Positions 58,970 to 64,000 of a stretch of 64,000 nucleotides of DNA are shown piece after piece. Within the stretch, counting starts at the first letter, position 1. Every line of letters begins with the position of its first letter. This DNA comes from Acanthosoma haemorrhoidale. Taxonomy: Eukaryota; Arthropoda; Insecta; Hemiptera; Acanthosomatidae. Below the pieces are notes generated by a model. It was given only the letters and a program-made list of their open reading frames with translations, was not told the DNA's origin and searched no databases. The stretch is from assembly GCA_930367205.1 (NCBI GenBank), contig OV884012.1, positions 34,816,796 through 34,880,795 on the forward strand. The letters run 5' to 3'. A program made the translations under genes and the position numbers.

Positions 58970-59260
58970 TTACTTGGTGTAGCAGGCCCTGGTTTGTAAC
59001 AGAAAAACGATGTCTGTTGATCGATGAAACTCCTGGACCAATTTTTCTTCAGTTTACAAGCTTTATAGTACCTTGAACTGCCATAAAACTTACAAACCAA
59101 AGTAAAACAGGTTAGGATGGTCCGCAATGTTCATCGTGATGCAATGATTTTCCCCACGTATAAATAGACAATCTAGATGTCAGAAAGAAATAATACTAGA
59201 TGGTACAGGTTTTAGCAAGATTGCCTGGTTGGTTTTTTCTGTTGTTAAATACATTTTGTA
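58970..59260. repeat. Local repeat array, unit 6 (partial)
   Basis: TTTACAAGCTTTATAGTACC, GAACTGCCATAAAACTTACAAACC, AGGTTAGGATGGTCCGCA, ACAATCTAGATGTCAGAAAGAAATA and GGTACAGGTTTTAGCAAGATTGCC correspond to the central part of the unit. Confidence 0.55.
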
Positions 59261-59439
59261 TATTAATATTAATAACAATTTAAAAATGACAATAATAAAC
59301 TTCTCTTAACTCACATCCTACTTAATTACATGTACCATGCTTATCTGTGAATAAGGCACATCATTTGACACAATTTGATTTTTGCGTCATTGTGCCATAA
59401 AAAAAAACTATCACAACAGCGAGTTAAATTTATGAAAAA

Positions 59440-59600
59440 AATTTAAATAAATGATAGTGTTAATATTTTAGATAACTATAGTCCATGAAAGACTCCTTTA
59501 TGATCTAGGATTTTGATACCTAAATATATAAAAAATATTATTCATTAATTACCAAGTAATTAAAAAATTACCCATTATTATTTTTTACTGAGTTGAGCAT
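59440..59600 (-). repeat. Dispersed AT-rich repeat family, inverted copy
   Basis: Reverse complement carries ATTAATTACTTGGTAATTAATGAATA-type end, GTATCAAAATCC and GTCTTTCATGGACTATAGTTA-type blocks. Opposite orientation to the other copies. Confidence 0.45.
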
Positions 59601-60299
59601 CTTGTAATTAGGTAATGTATCTCTGTGTAAAATTGATGATTATTGGTTGAACATGGAATTCGCAATCTCCAGACAGGCAGTGGTTTTTAAAACAATCCAA
59701 TGAAACCCTTAATACTATATTTTAATTATTGAAATTAATACTTTTTTTTTAATGCATTCAGTGTGTAAGATGCACCCAAATTTTTCAAGCTATTATATGT
59801 AATACCAATCTAACTGGAGTATACTAAAATAACTTTACTAATTACCGAACCTCTTCGAGGATGAATGACTCATTCATTCAGGTAGATCGAACGTATTTCG
59901 TTTGTATATTGCGGCCGTAAAATGATTCAATTGAACCGAAGTTCAAGTGTTGGCATATTCGACAACACCTCGTAATGAGCTATTTAGTTTTAAGTTAAAA
60001 TTAAATTACGGGACATATAAAAAAAAAAATTGAAAAAATCCATGGACATCACTTAAGTCTAAGTCGGTGGTACTCATGAATTGACGTATGTACCAAATAG
60101 AGTTTACGTAAACATTTAAATGCATATGCTCACCATATTACAAGATTGTTGCGTTTAAGCGCATATAACGGTGACATTTGAAGCCCCTATTAAACCCAGT
60201 ATTCCTCGTATCACCTACGAATCCTGCATACTTGAGTAATTCATCTTCATCAATATTTTAAGTTGATCTGATCGAAGTGCCCGTTGAAGACTAGTATTG

Positions 60300-60860
60300 C
60301 ATTAAAACGTTTGAATTTAAGCAATGGCGTATTTTGATGGGGCCAGTTCTTCCGCTGACACCGCACTCTAATCCTTACGTCCCCGGAAACAGACCGGACA
60401 GACCTTTCACGTGTCTCCCTTTGACTTCTGATGACCAAGTCATTATTGTCTTACATTCATTAAAATTAATGTTAAATAAAACTGCGAGACTACTAATCCA
60501 TGGGTTAATTTGTCTTTAAAATACAGCTTACCTAGACGTTGACCTCTGTAGTTGCCTTGAAGATGTCTCCGACAGTAAAGATGCAGAACCTGCGCAGTTG
60601 GCAACCACCAGCAGAGCTCAACCGTCTCACATCAGCTTCAGTGTTGGTGTGGGCATTTTGGCACGAATGTGCACTCATTTATTTCCTGGACCAACCCTTG
60701 GGTCAGCCAATCAGAGGGCGGCTTTTGTACATTTCTTCCACCCCTCCTACTCAGGACCTTCCCCTTCCCTCTTATGCGTTGTTGTTCGTGTATGTTTTTT
60801 CATTTTTAAATTATTGCACAATACAGAGAATATTTGCATCGTGAGTTCATATTTAGAATA
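60300..60860. promoter_or_regulatory. GC-richer segment with CCAAT and GC-box-like motifs
   Basis: About 60330-60440 and 60540-60790 are GC-richer than their surroundings. The string CAGCCAATCAGAGGGCGGC (about 60704) combines a CCAAT box with a GC-box-like core. Overlapping open frames of 61-101 codons have no recognised domain. It could be a promoter or an old insertion. Confidence 0.3.
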
Positions 60861-63540
60861 GAGTGGAATCTGGTTTGAATGGCCATTCAATTGAGAATTG
60901 GCGTGGATTGATGGAAAAAATATGTTAAATTTTCGTAACATTTAATAGTGGACACCAGTGTTTGATTCAGGTGTATATATATATGCTTAATCCAGTTACT
61001 TTAAATTGCTTTTTTAAGATCGAAGAGGAAATATATCCCATAAATAATGGATGTATTTTCTCGTCTTGCTAATATTCAATGGGACCTCCATGTAAAATTC
61101 CACGTCCTTAGGTTCAACAAAGGACTCTAACATACCAAAACAGACAGCAGACATTGGTGAGAACGTAAGGGTTACTGATTTTGTAACCCTATAAACGTCA
61201 TTAAAACTTTCATTTCTTTCGTGATCTCACCATTTTAATTTGCAGTCGATCTGCGGTTCATGTGTTCAAAAAATTTATTGTGAAGAACCTGTTCTGTATT
61301 TTAGACCAGAAATACTTCGTTCATCCTTCTAACCACCTCGGTCACTGACTAGAAACAAACGCTAAATAGCTTAAATTTTGGCGCAAAAAAAAAAACAATT
61401 TTACTATCCAGAGGCATATCACCTTGTAAAAGGTTAAGTAATACTAATTTGAACAGAGGGTGATATTTTCATTTTCCAGCCCATTTTCACTAAAATTTTT
61501 ATTTCGACATGTCTCGTCGCCTATTGGGAATAATTATAAATTGTTGTATGAATCTTGTAGGAAATTCAACCCTCTCCAAGATTGGTTACTATGAATTTTT
61601 AACTAAACTGTATTAAACAAAAGTTATTCAGGTGAAACGAACGACATACCAAACTTTTTGCTTTTTTGACATTTTTGCATATATTCACGACCCTGTAGCT
61701 CAGTTCTTTACGTGTTCAGAATTTTCCAATATGTTAAGTATAAAACTTGCAGGAAATTTAATTTTCTTTAAATTTTGTAATAAAGCGGACCGACCTATAC
61801 GACATATTTATTAATTAGAACCACTTAACCTTTTGCAAGTTAAGGTGCCTTTTTCAGCCCCTATTCCCTGAACTAATAATCGGACTGGACGAAATTAAAT
61901 TAGCTTTATCTATTGTTGCATCTCAAAATGTTGTTTTTTGTAATGCCTTTGTTTGATTTGATTTATACTATATCTTCTTAAATGTGTATTTAAGCGTGTG
62001 AAACATCAAAGCTTTGAATCATAAATAGCTTCTGAAAACTTAAGATAATCTCCGTTTGTAGTAGATAAGCTACGGAGACAAGTAGGTTTTTTTTCCTTGA
62101 ACCCCTTCATTCATTTATACATTGTAAATTATAAATACATGATTTAAAAAGATGTAGGATGTAGGAAATTCAACCTCTCCAAGATTGGTTATTATGAATT
62201 TTTAACTAAACTGTACTAAACAAAAGCTAACATTTTTGTAAAAAATGTATTTAAAAATACATGATGGACTTTTGTAATGGATTAGAGCTTCTTTTTAAGA
62301 AGGCCCTAGAATCGGATCAGGGTTAAAATTATAAATACAGCGCCAAGGAGCAAGGTGATGGTGCTCATCTTTGGGTGTGCAAATAGGTTAGTTATTCTCC
62401 CTTCATAACTATTTATAGTTAAAAAATGGTATCCGGGAAAAGTTTTGTTCTATACGAATGTACGCCCAATTTATATGGAACGAAATAAAGGATTGTTTTC
62501 CCACTGGTGATAATTTCCATAAATGGTTGTCTCTGACCTGATGGGGAGTGAATGCATACCCGAGGAGGTTAGCAACCGAGACAAATAGGTTTGTTCTGCC
62601 TTTTTCTATTTCTAGTTGAATAGGTCCTTGAGTAAAAGGGACTAGAAGGGAAAGGTTTGCCTTTGTCTCCTTTCTACGCCAGAGAGGCAAATTATACACA
62701 AGGTTGTCAAAATTTATAAATTTCATAATAATATATAGTGATAAGTCATAAACTATCTCATTATATGAATTTTAATGGCAATTAATTAATGTTTTATTGG
62801 GTTGCTATATGTGTTACGTCTGCACAAATGGGGGCTATTTGTAACATCTCATGTCCATAGTTTGAAAAGGGGCCCCACAAATAATAAGTTGGACAAACAA
62901 TCAGACAGACAGACACACGAGTGAAAACTCAAGGGTTTTTGATTTTGAAAAATTAAACGAACTAAAAATACCCTTTAACAAAATCAATTTTAAGATATTC
63001 CTTATCTTGCCGTAAGATACATACGTACCTCTTGTATATTATGGTCTGAATAGGTGTATAATTATTGATTAATTTTATCTTTTAATTTTTATTTACCACT
63101 AAATCATATTAGCAAAATATCTATAAACCAAATAAAGGAAGTATAAAGTGAATATATCGAGTGATATTACCAATCCAGCACTTAATATATTATTTAATGA
63201 TTGTGAAAAAAATACTGGGTATCTTTCATAAAAAATGCTTCATTTTATTTGTTAAACTCTCCCGGTCAGCATAAACTCAGCAAAAAAAATTAAATAACTA
63301 AAACATTAGTATTTAAAGAAAACCTATTAAAATCAGCCGCTTTCTTGAAACAGTGCTAAAAACTTTCTTCTTTATTTGTATAACTTTAAACCATATAATA
63401 ACTTACGGGGCTTGAGATGTCTTAAAAAATTGGGAAACGGGCCATAGTTTTATTATGTTTATTCGCCATTCCATGAAAACTATCAGCTCATACAAATCCT
63501 CCTAGAATCCATCCATGCAATACTACTTGCCACCAAAAGT
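60861..63540. other. Non-coding DNA with small repeats
   Basis: No gene seen. Around 61075-61140, AATGGGACCTCCATGTAAAATTCCACG and GGTTCAACAAAGGACTCT resemble the arms of the 45-kb inverted repeat. A ~60-bp direct duplication (AGGAAATTCAACC...TCCAAGATTGGTTA) occurs near 61559 and 62162. GACAGACAGACACAC lies near 62910. Confidence 0.5.
61559..62229. repeat. Direct repeat pair of ~65 bp
   Basis: About 61559-61626 and 62162-62229 share AGGAAATTCAACC, CTCCAAGATTGGTTA, TATGAATTTTTAACTAAACTGTA and AACAAAAG almost exactly, ~600 bp apart. It might be ends of an element or a local duplication. Confidence 0.75.
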
Positions 63541-64000
63541 AACGATGGCCTCGTGATCTATTATAAATATGTATATAAGTATGGGGACCTTGCACTGTCT
63601 ACCATTCCCACGCATCTGAGCGTCTGTGGCTCTCTTGGAAAGCCTTAAAATTTCAGGTCGATCGTATCCTTTTTTCGACCGAAAGCGTTGAACAAACGGA
63701 CTCTCGCAAGTCGATCTTACGCGAATTAAAGAGTCTCTCTTCCTTCGGCCTCGCCAAAGCCGTTTTTCCGAAAATAAATGGCAAATTCGAACCAATCTTC
63801 TCTAGAGGTGTTTAATTGTAAAATGAGTGAGGGAAACTATGTATAATTTTACTGGCTCATTTGCCGATAAAATATTGCTCTATCTATTGTAGGATTTATG
63901 TACGATGTCGGCTTAGACTATTTCCACCTCAATTGTTTTCTTGGTGTTAGTAGAAAGTTCTGTTTATTAATTTTTGTATTTGTAATGAACTGTTATTACA
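63541..64000. other. CpG-richer segment at the window end, unassigned
   Basis: About 63590-63800 has frequent CpG and open frames on both strands: 90 codons on the minus, and 52 codons on the plus after an acceptor-like AAATTTCAG. Neither resembles IRP1 or another family I can name. It may be an exon, promoter or mobile-element piece. Confidence 0.3.

Larger units (their letters stand above)
51242..64000. other. IRP1 intron 9, at least 12.76 kb, no further exon found
   Basis: No block corresponding to the next IRP1 exon (around SCTNTSNPSVM) was recognised on the plus strand up to the window end. The intron holds a 28S fragment, a repeat array and other repeats. Alternatively the gene is interrupted or mis-scaffolded; with intact exons and splice sites before it, a long intron is more likely. 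Confidence 0.6.

Noticed and set aside
1..64000. CRISPR arrays, operons, bacterial promoters, phage genes
   Set aside because: Split genes, GT-AG introns and animal protein families show this is eukaryotic nuclear DNA; no regularly spaced repeat-spacer pattern exists.

Overview
Eukaryotic, AT-rich animal DNA, most likely arthropod. The genes are split by canonical GT-AG introns, an NK-type homeobox exon is present, and transposable-element remnants fill the introns. The lineage cannot be fixed further from sequence alone. No prokaryotic operon, CRISPR array or phage signature is visible.

Layout. (1) Positions 1-15587 hold no recognisable coding exon. The stretch is AT-rich with several GC-richer islands that look like candidate conserved regulatory DNA, a ~400 bp diverged duplication (about 3.7 kb and 9.7 kb), tRNA-like retroposon heads, and an exactly 500-base assembly gap (14225-14724). 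(2) 15588-15818 (+) is the last coding exon of an NK/ANTP-class homeobox gene. It begins at homeodomain residue 45, so the first three quarters of the homeodomain must lie in the gap or upstream of the window. (3) 23038-35482 (-) is a complete seven-exon mitochondrial carrier gene of 300 codons that I recognise as SLC25A42, the mitochondrial coenzyme A / PAP carrier. (4) 37271-51241 (+) holds the first nine coding exons (398 codons) of an iron regulatory protein 1 / cytosolic aconitase gene. The rest, including the iron-sulfur cysteines, lies beyond an intron of at least 12.7 kb that runs off the window. SLC25A42 and IRP1 are divergently oriented with start codons 1.8 kb apart, with an inverted pair of GATA-factor-like sites just upstream of the IRP1 start.

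Mobile and repeated DNA is concentrated in the IRP1 introns. There is a 5'-truncated non-LTR retrotransposon with an intact RNase H/zinc-knuckle ORF and a 13-bp target-site duplication. There is a Tigger/pogo-like MITE, a ~390-bp-arm inverted repeat, a three-copy ATATTGTTGTGATATTT-starting element, a tRNA-derived SINE family and a widely dispersed AT-rich repeat. A ~215-bp fragment of 28S rRNA sits directly in front of a local array of ~1-1.5-kb repeat units (about 51.96-59.26 kb). That array, interrupted by one copy of the three-copy element, is the least explained structure in the window.

Functionally, the carrier supplies CoA to the mitochondrial matrix and IRP1/aconitase links iron status to citrate metabolism. 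Their head-to-head arrangement may be simple proximity or a shared promoter region. The homeobox gene appears to be an unrelated developmental neighbour.
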